Positions 1 to 8,855 of a stretch of DNA of 27,295 nt are shown in pieces. How positions within the stretch are numbered: the first letter of the stretch is position 1; the number at the start of each line of letters is the position of its first letter. The notes beneath the pieces are model-generated. The model saw only the letters and a program-made list of their open reading frames with translations. It had not been told where the DNA came from and searched no databases. Source of the DNA: Prorocentrum cordatum (lineage: Eukaryota; Sar; Dinophyceae; Prorocentrales; Prorocentraceae); assembly GCA_963575745.1 (NCBI GenBank), contig CAUYUJ010018710.1, positions 112,781 to 140,075 on the forward strand. The letters run 5' to 3'. The translations under genes were made by a program, and so were the position numbers.

Positions 1-48
1 ACTACCAGTGCGACTACGACTACGACTACAACTACAACGAATACCATG
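1..48. repeat. ACT-ACG/ACA trinucleotide repeat
   Basis: A short run of ACTACG and ACTACA units opens the window. It continues as degenerate trinucleotides to about position 90. I see no gene here. Confidence 0.7.
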
Positions 49-232
49 ATGTCTGAACACATCAGCATTCGTATTACTATGGTGGTTGTTCCCACATGCG
101 TCGTGGGGTTTTGGCTTTCTTCCCTGCCGCGCCGCACCCGCGTCTCCTCACACCTCCCGTCCTCTCTCTTTCTTCCTCCCCTCACTCACACACACGCACA
201 CACTTCACTCTTCCCCCCCTCGTCACAACACT

Positions 233-340
233 GCTCAGCTCAGCTCAACTCACCTCATCACAACACAGCACAGCTCAGCTCAGCACAGCTCGGCTCAGCC
301 CAGCACGGCTCAACACAGCCCAGCACAGCTCAGCTCAACT
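233..340. repeat. CAGCT/CAACA pentanucleotide satellite
   Basis: Five-base units (CAGCT, CAACT, CAGCA, CAACA, CGGCT) run head to tail and lead directly into the 90-bp minisatellite. It resembles the AGCTT/AGCAT satellite at 4973-5322. The stretch 90-232 is pyrimidine-rich and holds no supportable gene. Confidence 0.8.
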
Positions 341-2180
341 CGTGGCACTTTATCGACACTACATGGGGTGCGCAGGGGGTGGTCTCTCAGCTCGGCCGCT
401 ATCCACGGCACTGGCGCAAAGCCTAGCAGGCGTGGCACTCGCTCGACACCAAAGGGGGTGGGCAGGGGGTGGTCTCTCAGCTCGGTCGCTATCCACGACA
501 CTGGCGCAAAGCCTAGCACACGTGGCACTTTCTCGACGCCACAAGGGGTGCGCAGGGGGTGGTCTCTCACCGCGGTCCCTATCCACGACACTGGCGCAAA
601 GCCTAGCAGGCGTGGCACTCTCTCGACACCAAAGAGGGTGCGCAGGGGGTGGTCTCTCAGCTCGGCCGCTACCCACGACACTGGCGCAAAGCCTAGCAGG
701 CGTGGCACTTTCGCGACAGAACGGGGGGTGCGCAGGGGGTGGTCTCTCACCGCGGTCCCTATCCACGACACTGGCGCAAAAGGCTAGCAGGCGTGGCACT
801 TTCTCGACACCACAGGGGGTGCGCAGGGGGTGGTCTCTCAGCTCGGCCGCTATCCACGACACTGGCGCAAAGGCTAGCAGGCGTGGCACTTTCTCGACAC
901 CACAGGGGGTGCGCAGGGGGTGGTCTCTCAGCTCGGCCGCTATCCACGACACTGGCGCAAAGCCTAGCAAGCGTGGCACTTTCTCGACACCACAGGGGGT
1001 GCGCAGGGGGTGGTCTCTCAGCTCGGTCGCTATCCACGACACTGTCGCAAAGCCTAGCAGGCGTGGCACTTTCTCGACACCACAGGGGGTGCGCAGGGGG
1101 TGGTCTCTCAGTTCGGCCGCTATCCACGACACTGGCGCAAAGCCTAGCAGGCGTGGCACTTTCTCGACACCACAGGGGGTGCGCAGGGGGTGGTCTCTCA
1201 GCTCGGCCGCTATCCACGACACTGGCGCAAAGCCTAGCAGGCGTGGCACTTTCTCGACACCACAAGGGGGTGCGCAGGGGGTGGTCTCTCAGCTCGGCCG
1301 CTATCCACGACACTGGCGCAAAGGCTAGCAGGCGTGGCACTTTCTCGACACCACAGGGGGTGCGCAGGGGGTGGCCTCTCAGCTCGGCCGATATCCACTA
1401 CACTGGCGGAAAGCCTAGCAGGCGTGGCACTTTCTCGACACCACACGGGGTGCGCAAGGTGTGGTCTCTCAGCTCGGCCGCTATCCACGGCACTGGCGCA
1501 AACCTAGCAAGCGCGGCACCTTCTCGACACCATAGGGGGTGCGCAGGGGGTGGTCTCTCAGCTCGGTCGCTATCCACGACACTGTCGCAAAGCCTAGCAG
1601 GCGTGGCACTTTCTCGACACCATAGGGGGTGCGCAAGGGGTGGTCTCCCAGCTCGGTCGCTATCCACGACACTGTCGCAAAACCTAGCAGGCGTGGCACT
1701 TTCGCGACAGAACGGGGGGTGCGCAGGGGGGGGGGGTCTCTCAGCTCGGCCGCCATCCACGACACTGGCGCAAAGCCTAGCACACGTGGCACTTTCTCGA
1801 CACCAAAGAGGGTGGGCAGGGGGTGGTCTTTCAGCTCGGCCGCTATCCACGACACTGGCGCAAAGCTTTGCAGCCGTGGCACTTTCTCGACACCACAAGG
1901 GGGTCTCTGAGCGCGGCCGCCACCCACGACACTGTCGCAAACCTTAGCAGGAGGTGGTCTCTCACCGCGGCCGCTATGCACGACGGTCGCCCAGGCAAAG
2001 CAGGCGTGGCACTTTCTCGACACCACAGGGGGTGCGCACGGGGTGGTCCCTGAGCGCGGCCGCTATCCGTGACGGTCGTCCAGGGCACAGTAGGCGTGGC
2101 GTTTTCTCGACACCACAAGGGGTGAGCACGGGGTGGTCCCTGAGCGCGGCCACTATCCGTGACGGTCGTCCTTGCGGTAT
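331..2180. repeat. 90-bp minisatellite, about 20 copies
   Basis: A unit containing GGCGTGGCACTTTCTCGACA recurs at exact 90-bp steps (for example 881, 971, 1061, 1151, 1241) through most of the array. Units drift in length and sequence near the right end. Variants recur, such as TCTCACCGCGGTCCCT at about 565 and 745, and TTCGCGACAGAACGGGG at about 709 and 1700. Because 90 is a multiple of three, several frames on both strands stay open for 150-410 codons and encode a 30-residue repeat. The openness in many frames at once argues that it is non-coding. Confidence 0.93.
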
Positions 2181-2632
2181 CGGCGGGGCAACGGCCACCA
2201 ACATCATTCTCACATGCTTCACTTCAGCTATCACCACCCCAGCCATAATATAAGTATGTGGGGTTCCTCGGTAGCGTAATTGTTAGTGCATTTCGTGCTG
2301 GGAATACGTATAATGTTGCGATTCGCTGTGTCAGCCATATTTTTATTCGTCGTCACATCTGTATTATGGGTTACATTCGTAGTGCGAGTATCCGTAGTCG
2401 TATTACTATTAGTAGTGGTCTTTGTATGAATCGTAGTCTCACTACCCTTTTCGTCGTATTCGTATTACGAGTATAGCTCATAGTGTTTTGATCGTCAGAC
2501 TGGCCATACATATTCAATTCGTACTAGTATGTATGAGTAGCACCTGTTATACCACTGCTAGCAGTACCATTCGCAGTCGTAATGTTCGCATTCTCAGTAT
2601 TCGTAAGAATAAAACTGATTCGCATTCGCCGT
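2181..2632. other. degenerate trinucleotide region, no gene seen
   Basis: The sequence is rich in CGTA, TTCGT, ATTAC and AGTAG words and looks like a decayed trinucleotide satellite related to the start of the window. No coding region or RNA gene can be supported. A tRNA-like stretch near 2265-2335 was examined and rejected. Confidence 0.5.
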
Positions 2633-2882
2633 CCTCGTCCTCCTCCTCTTCCCTCCTCCTCTTCCTCCTCTTTCTCCTCCTCCCGCCTCCGCCTCTCCCT
2701 CCCGCCTCCTCCTCGTCCTCCTCCTCGTCCTTCTCCTCCTCTCCCTCCCGCCTCCTCCTCTCCCTCCCGCCTCCCCCTCTCCCTCCTCCTCCTCGTCCTC
2801 CTCCTCCTCCCTCCTCCTCCTCCTTCCTCCTCCTCCTCCTCCCTCTTCCTCCTCCTTCTCCTCCTCCCGCCTCCCCCTCCCA
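2633..2882. repeat. (TCC)n imperfect microsatellite
   Basis: About 250 bp of TCC units with scattered TCT, CGC and CGT interruptions on the plus strand. The serine-, leucine- and proline-rich open frames through it are translation artefacts. Confidence 0.95.
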
Positions 2883-2893
2883 CTCCCGCCAGG

Positions 2894-2956
2894 AGGGCCG
2901 ACGAGCTCCTCGCTGACGGCCTCGAAAGTGCTCCGCCACGCCTTCCCGCGAGGGTG
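2894..2956 (-). CDS. possible small exon, unknown product
   Basis: Between two low-complexity tracts lies about 60 bp of normal complexity. The minus strand reads WRSTFEAVSEELVGPP, an amphipathic, protein-like stretch with GC-rich third positions. Reading in the minus sense, the adjoining plus-strand GGGGA tract supplies a pyrimidine run upstream, as an intron end would. No family is recognised and no splice site is certain. It could equally be chance sequence. Confidence 0.18.
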
Positions 2957-2983
2957 GCCCGCCCCCGCCCGCGGCCGAGGACG

Positions 2984-3203
2984 AGGAGGGAGGGGGGGGG
3001 GAGGGGGGGGGAAGACGAGGACACGAGGGGGGAGGAGAGAGGAGGGGGGAAGGAGGGGGGAGGGGGGGGAGGGAGGCCGAGGATGGGAGAGGGGAGGGGG
3101 AGGGGATGGGATGGGGAGGGGAGGGGAGGGGATGGGAGGGGGAGGGATGGGAGAGGAGAGGGGAGTGGAGGGGGGGAGGGGAGGGGATGGGGGCGGGAAG
3201 GGG
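2984..3203. repeat. GGGGA/GGGA purine tract
   Basis: Irregular runs of G4-8 with single A residues, occasionally GGGATGG, continue for 220 bp. The strand is almost pure purine. Such strands can form G-quadruplexes. Confidence 0.9.
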
Positions 3204-3275
3204 TGGTGGTGGTGGTGGTGGTGGTGGTGGTGGTGGTGGTGGTGGTGGTGGTGGTGGTGGTGGTGGTGGTGGTGA
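3202..3275. repeat. (GGT)n microsatellite
   Basis: About 24 uninterrupted GGT units, followed by GAGCGGTGGTGAGCGGTGG. This is one of the purest tracts in the window. Confidence 0.97.
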
Positions 3276-3338
3276 GCGGTGGTGGTGAGCGGTGGCATTA
3301 GCGGTCGTTGTCCTCGCAATTTGCGGCGACGCCCCGTA

Positions 3339-3895
3339 AAGGGCCACGAAACGAGTGAGGGGTGTGCGCCGAAGTGGTGGGGTGGCGGCACGGGATGGCA
3401 ACTACTCTGGCCCTCGGTGGAGCTCCCCCTGGGGTCGCGAAGCGCGTGAGGGGTGTGCCGTGCGGAGAGCGGAGGAACATGAGCAATCACCTGGTTGACC
3501 CCAAAGGGTGTCCAGCTACAAGGTGGTGGTGCAATAGATATGATGCCATAAATTTGCGGGGTTGCACTGGATTTGGGGCGCACAGTACATGCCGGGGCGC
3601 AAGTGAATTGCTTTACTCTTGCGATCAATTCCCCGGTTGCAGCAATACAATGCAATACAATTTTCCGGGCGCAGCGCATTTGCAGTACAATTGTCCACAA
3701 TTGATTGCACCACCCCTTTTCAGCTGGACTCCTTTCTTTGGGTCAAGCAAGAGGAGCCCCGCGCCTCTAGGCGGCGCGTCCACATCGCCCGCGCCAAGGC
3801 GAGAGGAGTGATGGGTGTGCGCCGAGGTGGTGGAACTCACCATGGGGCCACGAAGCGCGGGAGGCGTGTGCCGTGCGGAGAGCGGAGGAGCATGA
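3339..3895. repeat. dispersed repeat with conserved GAGGGGTGTGC core
   Basis: A motif close to GGGGCCACGAAGCGCGTGAG followed by a GGTGTGCCG-like core occurs near 3339, 3425 and 3843. An inverted relative is near 18236-18262. The later two copies continue into a shared GTGCGGAGAGCGGAGGA-CATGAG. The unit is degenerate and its borders are unclear. Between copies (3500-3800) are GC-mixed sequences with ACAATG/GCAATAC words and no supportable gene. Confidence 0.5.
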
Positions 3896-3897
3896 GT

Positions 3898-4096
3898 CGG
3901 CGGTGGACAAACAAACCTCCCTTTGGTAAACCTCCCCTTAGTGAAAACGGCCTGGGACCGAAACCGCTGGACCTGGACCCGCAAAAATGACGGCCGCGAC
4001 GCCCTCTCGCGAGCCGAAAACGGCCAATTCCTGAATCGACGTGCCAGGGTAGGAGGTCTATCCACCCCCGAATGAGCAGCCAGGAGCAGCCCCGCG
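3898..4096. repeat. dispersed 200-bp repeat, copy 1, ending in (GGA)n
   Basis: The block begins CGGCGGTGGACAAAC and ends AGCAGCCCCGCGGAGGAGG. It matches 7747-7942 at roughly 95 percent by eye, apart from a 4-bp insertion (ACAA) in this copy. Both copies run straight into a purine microsatellite at the same point and in the same orientation. That resembles the simple-repeat 3' tail of a SINE-like or LINE-like element. No coding frame is convincing. Confidence 0.8.
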
Positions 4097-4150
4097 GAGG
4101 AGGAGGAGGAGGAGGAGGAGGAGGAGGAGGAGGAGGAGGAGGAGGAGGAG
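4095..4150. repeat. (GGA)n microsatellite
   Basis: About 18 nearly perfect GGA units following the 200-bp dispersed repeat. Confidence 0.97.
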
Positions 4151-4183
4151 CCCGGGGGAGCCCAGGGCGACGGAAGCCAACGG

Positions 4184-4337
4184 TAGGGGGCCACGTGCGA
4201 ACCCTACCCCTGGCCCCCACGATTTCTGAGGGGGAGGGTGGGGCTCACTTCGCTCGGGAGCTCGCGCACGAGGTGAACCCCACCCTCCCCCTATGAAATC
4301 GTGGGGGCTAGGGGTAGGGTTCGCATGTGGCCCCCTA
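4184..4337. repeat. 154-bp near-perfect palindrome flanked by TA
   Basis: The left arm starts TAGGGGGCCACGTGCGAACC and the right arm ends with the inverse complement, GGTTCGCATGTGGCCCCCTA. The arms run about 65 bp with few mismatches and continue more loosely to a centre at 4260/4261 (GAGCTC), so there is almost no loop. TA dinucleotides stand at both outer edges, as in TA-targeting foldback elements. No protein is encoded. Confidence 0.85.
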
Positions 4338-4489
4338 TGGTGTCCCAACCCTTCCGAGCCGGGAATCTTCGCCTTTGCTCGGGCCATGGGACCCTCACAA
4401 ATCGATCCGGATCGACAAATGGCGCAGACAGGTGGAGTCTAGGGCTCGGGGCCCTTCTTACGATGCCTCGCTTTTTTCGCCACGACGGA

Positions 4490-4645
4490 GGCCAAGGTTC
4501 CCAGACCTCCGCCGTCCTTCCTGGAGGCCTGGACCTTTTCCCCCAAAGACCGGCGTTTCGTCCTGCGCCGACTTTTGACTGTCCGGGGGCCCGGCAGGGC
4601 CCCCCAGCCCGGCAGGGCCCCCCGGGGGCCGAGAATTTCAGACAG
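4490..4645 (+). mobile_element. degenerate relative of family B element
   Basis: Blocks matching the interior of family B are present in order: CCCAGACCTCC, GGACCTTTTCCCCCAAAGACCGG, CGTTTCGTCCTG, and a GGGCCCGGCAGGGCC block that is locally duplicated. Both true ends are eroded. It is an old, fragmentary member. Confidence 0.5.
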
Positions 4646-4972
4646 AAACCTTCCGCCCGGATCTGCGCGCACCGAGAGGCCTTGCTCCTCCGAGGGTGGG
4701 CTGCCCAACCGGGGCCTGATGATCGAGTTTTACAGCAGCGTTACGTCGGGCCTGTCCCTCTACAGGAGGGATATTCAAAAATAATCGAAAATATTCTGGG
4801 GACTATTTTTTCAATTTCTTAACAATTTGGGAGTATGTTCCCTACCTAGTCTCTGCCTAGAAGGGTTCTTACTTCATAAGCTTAAAGGGGCCGGGCAGTG
4901 CTCCACGCCCCGGGCGGTTCCCCCGGCATCCGCCCCGCGGTTCCCCCAGTTGCACCCCCTGGGTTACCCAGC

Positions 4973-5322
4973 TTAGCTTAGCTTAATTTAGCTTATATCA
5001 TCTTAGTTTAGCTTAGCTTTGCCTAGCCTAGCTTAGCGTAGCCTAACTTAGCTTAGCTTAGCTTATCTCATCTTAGCGTAGCTTAGCTGAGCTTGGTTTA
5101 GCTTAGTTTAACTTAGCCTAGCTTAGCATAGCTTTGCTTACCTTAGCTTAGCTTAGCGCAGCATAGCGCAGCGCAGCATTAGCACATCATAACATAACAT
5201 AGCATAGCCAACCACAGCATAGCATAGCATAGCTCAGCATAGCATAGCGCAGCATAACACAGCATAGCATAGCATTGCTTAGCATAGCACAGCGCAGCAT
5301 AGCATAGCATAGCACAGCATAG
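4973..5322. repeat. AGCTT then AGCAT/AGCGC pentanucleotide satellite
   Basis: The first half (to about 5157) is built of TTAGC pentamers, the second half of AGCAT, AGCGC and AACAT. The change of unit is abrupt. Minus-strand open frames through it (repeated CYAML-like residues) are artefacts. Confidence 0.92.
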
Positions 5323-5339
5323 CGCCAAGACGCAGCCTA

Positions 5340-5513
5340 GATGTAGGTGTAGGTGTAGCTGTGGATGTAGGTGTAGATGTAGATGTAGATGTAGATGTAA
5401 CTGTAGGTGTAGATGTAGATGTGAGTCTTGCTGTTGATGTTGATGTAGATGTAGATGCAGGTGTAGATGTAAATGTAGCTGTCGGTGTAGATGTAGATGT
5501 TGCTGTCCTGAAT
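5340..5513. repeat. (GATGTA/GGTGTA)n hexanucleotide repeat
   Basis: About 28 hexamers of GATGTA and GGTGTA with occasional GCTGTC and GTTGAT variants follow the pentamer array after a 17-bp junction. Confidence 0.93.
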
Positions 5514-5910
5514 GCTCCAACTCCTAGGTAGGGTCGCACTGGGATAATTTTGAGCATGTTTAATTTTTCGCCCCAAATCCCCCTGTAGGGGGACAGGCCC
5601 GACTGAACACCAGCGGGCACGTCCTCACTTCTAGTCTGCGGATGATGTAAGCTGGAAGGCTGGCGCGCCGCCTTTCCCGCAAGGCGGCGGGAATAGGCAG
5701 GCAGTATCATCCTTTGCCCACGCGCTCCAGCGTGTGGCATGACTTGAGAGGCCTGGATCCTCCGAGAGGAGGATCGATACTGAGCCAGGCCCCTCGAACC
5801 AAGATGGGCCCTCAAGGGGAGGGAAGGCGCGAGGATGACAGAGGAGCGCAAAACGGCATACGGTCGGACCGAGGTATAAGATCGAGGTCTGTTCAGACGG
5901 GTACCCTGGT

Positions 5911-6030
5911 GTTCTTCGTGTTTGTTGGATTCTCTTGTGCATCCTGGGGAGCGTACCCTTGGCTGTTCGGCGTTCTGGCCGGCGGAGGGTCCCATGTCCT
6001 TGAGGGATGCTCTTCTGTCCCAGGCCCGAC
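5911..6030 (+). repeat. 120-bp inverted repeat, left arm
   Basis: This arm pairs, in inverted orientation, with 7436-7555 at roughly three-quarters identity by eye. Conserved blocks include TGCATCCTGGGGAG and CTGGCCGGCGGAGGGTC. Both arms can be read in a comparable frame with residues CASWG and then LAG-GSH-LEGC. It may be a decayed coding element, but no family is recognised. The sequence 5605-5910 holds no other supportable gene. Confidence 0.6.
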
Positions 6031-6194
6031 TCCACATCCAAGTCCTCGGAGGTCCGCGCGGACTTCGGGGATCGGCGCTGGACCCCCCCCCCCTCCGTGG
6101 CGCGCGGAGCGCCCCAGGGGCGGCGCCGGAAGCGACGCCGGTGGGGGCCCAGCGCCGATCCGAGAATCCGTGCGGAGCTCCGGGGAATCATGCG

Positions 6195-6376
6195 TACAGT
6201 CGGGGGCTCGACCTGAGGAACCCAACATAAGGAACGAGGCCTCTTTTTTCCCCATAAGTTTAGCTTCGACTTCCCGTCGAAGCCCTGAGCAAGACCAGAG
6301 GCGAAGTGCAAAACAGCTGAGGAACACCGAGCCCCTCCCCAACGAGAAGTGTTCCTTCCTCAGTGCCCCGACCGTA
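6195..6376 (+). mobile_element. TA-MITE copy 1 (mariner-like termini)
   Basis: The copy is TA-CAGTCGGGGG at the left and GCCCCGACCG-TA at the right, including the flanking TA dinucleotides. The interior carries AAGGAACGAGGCC and ACACCGAGCCCCTCCCCAAC, shared with copies at 7069 and 24816. TA target duplication plus a CAGT start is typical of Tc1/mariner-derived MITEs (established knowledge). Assignment to that superfamily is inference. No transposase is present. Confidence 0.82.
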
Positions 6377-6434
6377 TGCGGTTATCTGCTCTTCGAGACG
6401 ATCGCCTACATGCAAGAGTGGCACCGGCTTTCGG

Positions 6435-6627
6435 GGAGGAGGAGGAGGAGGAGGAGATGGAGGAGGAGGAGGAGGAGGAGGAGATGGAGGAGGAGGAGGA
6501 GGAGGAGGAGGTGGAGGAGGATGATGATGATGAGGAGGAGGAGGAGGAGGAGGAGGAGGAGGAGGAGGAAGGGGAGGAGGAGGAGGAGGAGGAGGAGGAG
6601 GAGGAGGAGGAGGAGGAGGAGGAGGAG
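6435..6627. repeat. (GGA)n microsatellite with GAT interruptions
   Basis: About 190 bp of GGA units with a GATGATGATGATGAG interruption near 6520. The glutamate-rich plus frame and proline-rich minus frame are artefacts. Confidence 0.96.
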
Positions 6628-6721
6628 CCACTGGGAGGGGGTCAGCCTCAAGCGCGCAGGCCAGTGCTCGGGGGGGGGAGCCTCTCCTTCGACGGGGTCG
6701 GGGGGTAGACGGGGTCGGAGG

Positions 6722-6845
6722 ATCGCACGGCATCGCCGATGCAATCGGCGATGCATCGGCGGCTTCTGTGGTCCTTCGGCGACGTCGACGTGGAGTGAAT
6801 CGGGATCCGCATCGCTCCGCATCGGCGATGCACCGGTTCTCGGAC
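6722..6845. repeat. ATCGGCGATG palindromic word cluster
   Basis: ATCGGCGATGCATCGGCG and inverse complements recur, with short palindromes such as GCATCGCCGATGC. Similar words fill the interior of the foldback element at 20733-20940. The boundary phrase CCCATCTGCTCCGACCCCAT occurs at about 6846 and again at about 7315. The sequence between (6880-7060) is ATCGGATCGG-rich with no supportable gene. Confidence 0.55.
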
Positions 6846-7068
6846 CCCATCTGCTCCGACCCCATCAGAGAGGCCTAGATCTCAGAATCGAACCGAGAAG
6901 TCCGAGAAGTCGGATCGGCGATCGAGATGAATCGGATCGGCGGGAATCAGTAGCCAAGTGGTCGGCAAGCTAATAAGGCCTCCATTGGAAAACCGACATC
7001 CAAATCGGAATCCGAACTCGAATCGGATCGAGCTGGAGGAGTCGAAATGAGCCTTGCCTGTAGGCCCG

Positions 7069-7247
7069 TACAGTCGGGGCGTTGACCTAAGGAACCCTAA
7101 ATAAGGAGCGAGGCCCCTTCTTCCACAAGTTGAACTTCGGCTTCCTATCGAGAATGTAAGGGAAACCTTAGGCAAGGTGTGGCACGATTAAGGAACACCG
7201 AGCCCCTCCCCAACGAAAAGGATTCCTTTTTCAGCGCCCCGACTGTA
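7069..7247 (+). mobile_element. TA-MITE copy 2, intact empty-site reference
   Basis: Ends are TA-CAGTCGGGGC and GCGCCCCGACTG-TA. The interior reads GACCTAAGGAACCCTAAATA without interruption. This makes it the unoccupied reference for the B insertion inside copy 3. Confidence 0.88.
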
Positions 7248-7435
7248 CCACAGGTCACTCTGGCGAAGGGCCACTGCGGCGGTGCATGGGATATGCGGAG
7301 CGATCCTCTGATCCCCATCTGCTCCGACCCCATCTGGGAGGCCTAGACAGTGGGACTATCCAGGGTCGCCGATGGTCCACGTCTTCGGCGAGGCTCGCAG
7401 AAGGATGCGTGTAATGCCCGCCCCTGGGCTGCGGT

Positions 7436-7555
7436 CGGACCCAGGACAGAAGGACATCCCTCGAGAGCATGTGACCCTCTGCCGGCCAAAACACACAGAA
7501 CATCCTGGAGTACCCTCCCCAGGATGCGCAGGAGCATCCAACAGGCACAAAGAAC
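7436..7555 (-). repeat. 120-bp inverted repeat, right arm
   Basis: Inverse-complement partner of 5911-6030. The 1.4 kb between the arms contains two TA-MITE copies, a GGA tract and the ATCGGCGATG cluster, so the pair either bounds a larger composite or represents two independent insertions. Confidence 0.6.
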
Positions 7556-7571
7556 GTCAGAGTGACCCTGG

Positions 7572-7720
7572 GTAAGAGTGACCTCTGGTGCGCGGCCTTT
7601 TGGGGGCCGCGGGGAGGCCAAACCTGGGCGCGCAAGCCGCTGCTGCCGCCTCGACTTCGGCCACCTGAGGACCCATCTGTGCCCGCACCAAAGGCCACTC
7701 CGGCGCAAGGTCACTCTTAC
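7572..7720. mobile_element. 149-bp foldback element with GTAAGAGTGACC ends
   Basis: The left end GTAAGAGTGACC is matched inverted by GGTCACTCTTAC at the right. A second, looser inverted block lies inside (GTGCGCGGCCTT / AAGGCCACTCCGGCGC). The interior is GC-rich with no convincing frame. The related phrase GTCACTC-GGCGAAGGGCCACT occurs at about 7254 and 8079. Target duplications are not evident. Confidence 0.55.
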
Positions 7721-7746
7721 GTCTCGTCGATCGTAGCCCGCACCAA

Positions 7747-7942
7747 TCGGCGGTGGACAAACCTCCCTTTAGTAAACCTCCCCTTAGTGAAAACGGCCTG
7801 GGACCGAAACCGACGGACCTGGACCCGCAAAAATGACGGCCGCGACGCCCCCTCGCGAACCGAAAACGGCCAATTCACTAATCGACGTGTCAGGGTAGGG
7901 GGTCCATCCACCCCCGAATGAGCAGCCAGGAGCAGCCCCGCG
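7747..7942. repeat. dispersed 200-bp repeat, copy 2, ending in purine tract
   Basis: Near-identical to 3898-4096, including AAAAATGACGGCCGCGACGC and CACCCCCGAATGAGCAGCCA. It also ends at CCCCGCGGAGGAGGAG, entering a GGA/GAA tract. Confidence 0.8.
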
Positions 7943-8069
7943 GAGGAGGAGAAGGAGGACGAGGAGGAGAAGGAGGATGAGGAGAAGGAGGAGAAGGAGG
8001 AGAAGGAGGAGGAGGAGGAGAAGGAGGATGAGGAGAAGGAGGAGAAGGAGGAGGAGGAGGAGGAGGAGA
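7942..8069. repeat. (GGA/GAA)n microsatellite
   Basis: GGA units mixed with AAGGAGGATGAGG motifs for about 130 bp. Confidence 0.95.
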
Positions 8070-8093
8070 ACCAAAAGTCACTCCGGCGAAGGG

Positions 8094-8169
8094 CCACTCC
8101 TGCGCGCAGCCGGGACGAGGGGCCTGCAGCCGCCGCAGCAGGGCGTCCAGGTTCACAGGCGTCTCCTGG
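8094..8169 (-). CDS. possible exon, unknown product
   Basis: On the minus strand a short GC-rich frame reads ETPVNLDALLRRLQAPRPGC and then AQEW. The amphipathic NLDALLRRLQ stretch looks like real protein. CAG immediately before GAGACGCCTGTG could be a 3' splice site, which is why the upper limit is placed at 8169. Upstream in the sense direction is a CGA satellite; downstream is a TCC tract. No family is recognised. It could be an isolated exon or a pseudogene fragment. Confidence 0.28.
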
Positions 8170-8197
8170 CGGCGCCGGCAGCCTCCCCCTCGGGGGA

Positions 8198-8605
8198 CGA
8201 CGACGACGACGATCGACGTCGACGATCGACGACGACGACGACGACGACCACGACGGCGATCGAAGACGACGACGGCGGACGACGACGACGTCGTCGACGA
8301 CGACGACGACGACCACGACGGCGATCGAAGACGACGACGGCGGACGACGACGACGTCGCCGACGACGACGGCGACAACGATCGGTTTCGGCGGCGACGGC
8401 GGCGACGACGATCGACGACGGCGACGACGAAGACGACGGCGAGGACGATCGACGACGACGGCGACGACAATCGACGACGACGATCAACGACGACAACGAC
8501 GACGACGATCAACGAAGACGACGACGACGGCGACCGACAGCGATGACGACAACGACGACGAGTACGACCGACGACGGCGACGATTGACGACGACGACGAC
8601 GACGT

Positions 8606-8638
<33 letters not shown>

Positions 8639-8665
8639 TCGACAACGACGACGTCGACGACGATC
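8198..8665. repeat. (CGA)n satellite with longer-order units
   Basis: CGACGACGA runs are punctuated by GATCGACG and GGCGATCG. A block starting GACCACGACGGCGATCGAAG occurs at 8246 and 8311, a 65-bp period. Open frames of serine/valine/arginine or threonine/aspartate residues are artefacts. Confidence 0.93.
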
Positions 8666-8732
8666 GACTGCACTCCAGGGGACTCGTGGACGGGCCGACA
8701 AGCTGGGAAAAGGGCCACAAAGGGGACCGGGA

Positions 8733-8770
8733 TGGAGGAGGAGGAGGAGGAGGAGGAGGAGGAGGAGGAG
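8733..8770. repeat. (GGA)n microsatellite
   Basis: About 12 GGA units just beyond the 3' end of the RNase H gene. In the sense of that gene it is a TCC tract. Confidence 0.95.
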
Positions 8771-8855
8771 TTTTGCAATGCGCAGCAGCCAGGCGCACAC
8801 CCTATTCGCGAGAGCAAAAGGCCGGGCGACAGGCTGGCAAGACAAAACCTGCGGG

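Larger units (their letters stand above)
4745..5604. repeat. satellite block bounded by 26-bp inverted repeats
   Basis: GTCGGGCCTGTCCCTCTACA at 4745 is matched, inverted, by TGTAGGGGGACAGGCCCGAC ending at 5604. The arms differ by one base over most of their length. Between them lie AT-rich sequence (4775-4880), C-rich words, and the pentamer and hexamer satellites. The termini resemble the CAGTCGGGGC ends of the TA-MITE family. The block may therefore be a larger relative or two half-elements. Confidence 0.55.

Noticed and set aside
96-1947. 400-residue open frames with 30-residue repeats
   Set aside because: They arise because the 90-bp minisatellite unit is a multiple of three. Several frames on both strands are open at once and there is no independent start or end.
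2265-2335. tRNA-like stretch (TAGCGTAATTGTTAGTGC resembles an A box)
   Set aside because: No convincing T-arm (GGTTCGANTCC) or pairing acceptor stem could be found. The region is degenerate trinucleotide repeat.
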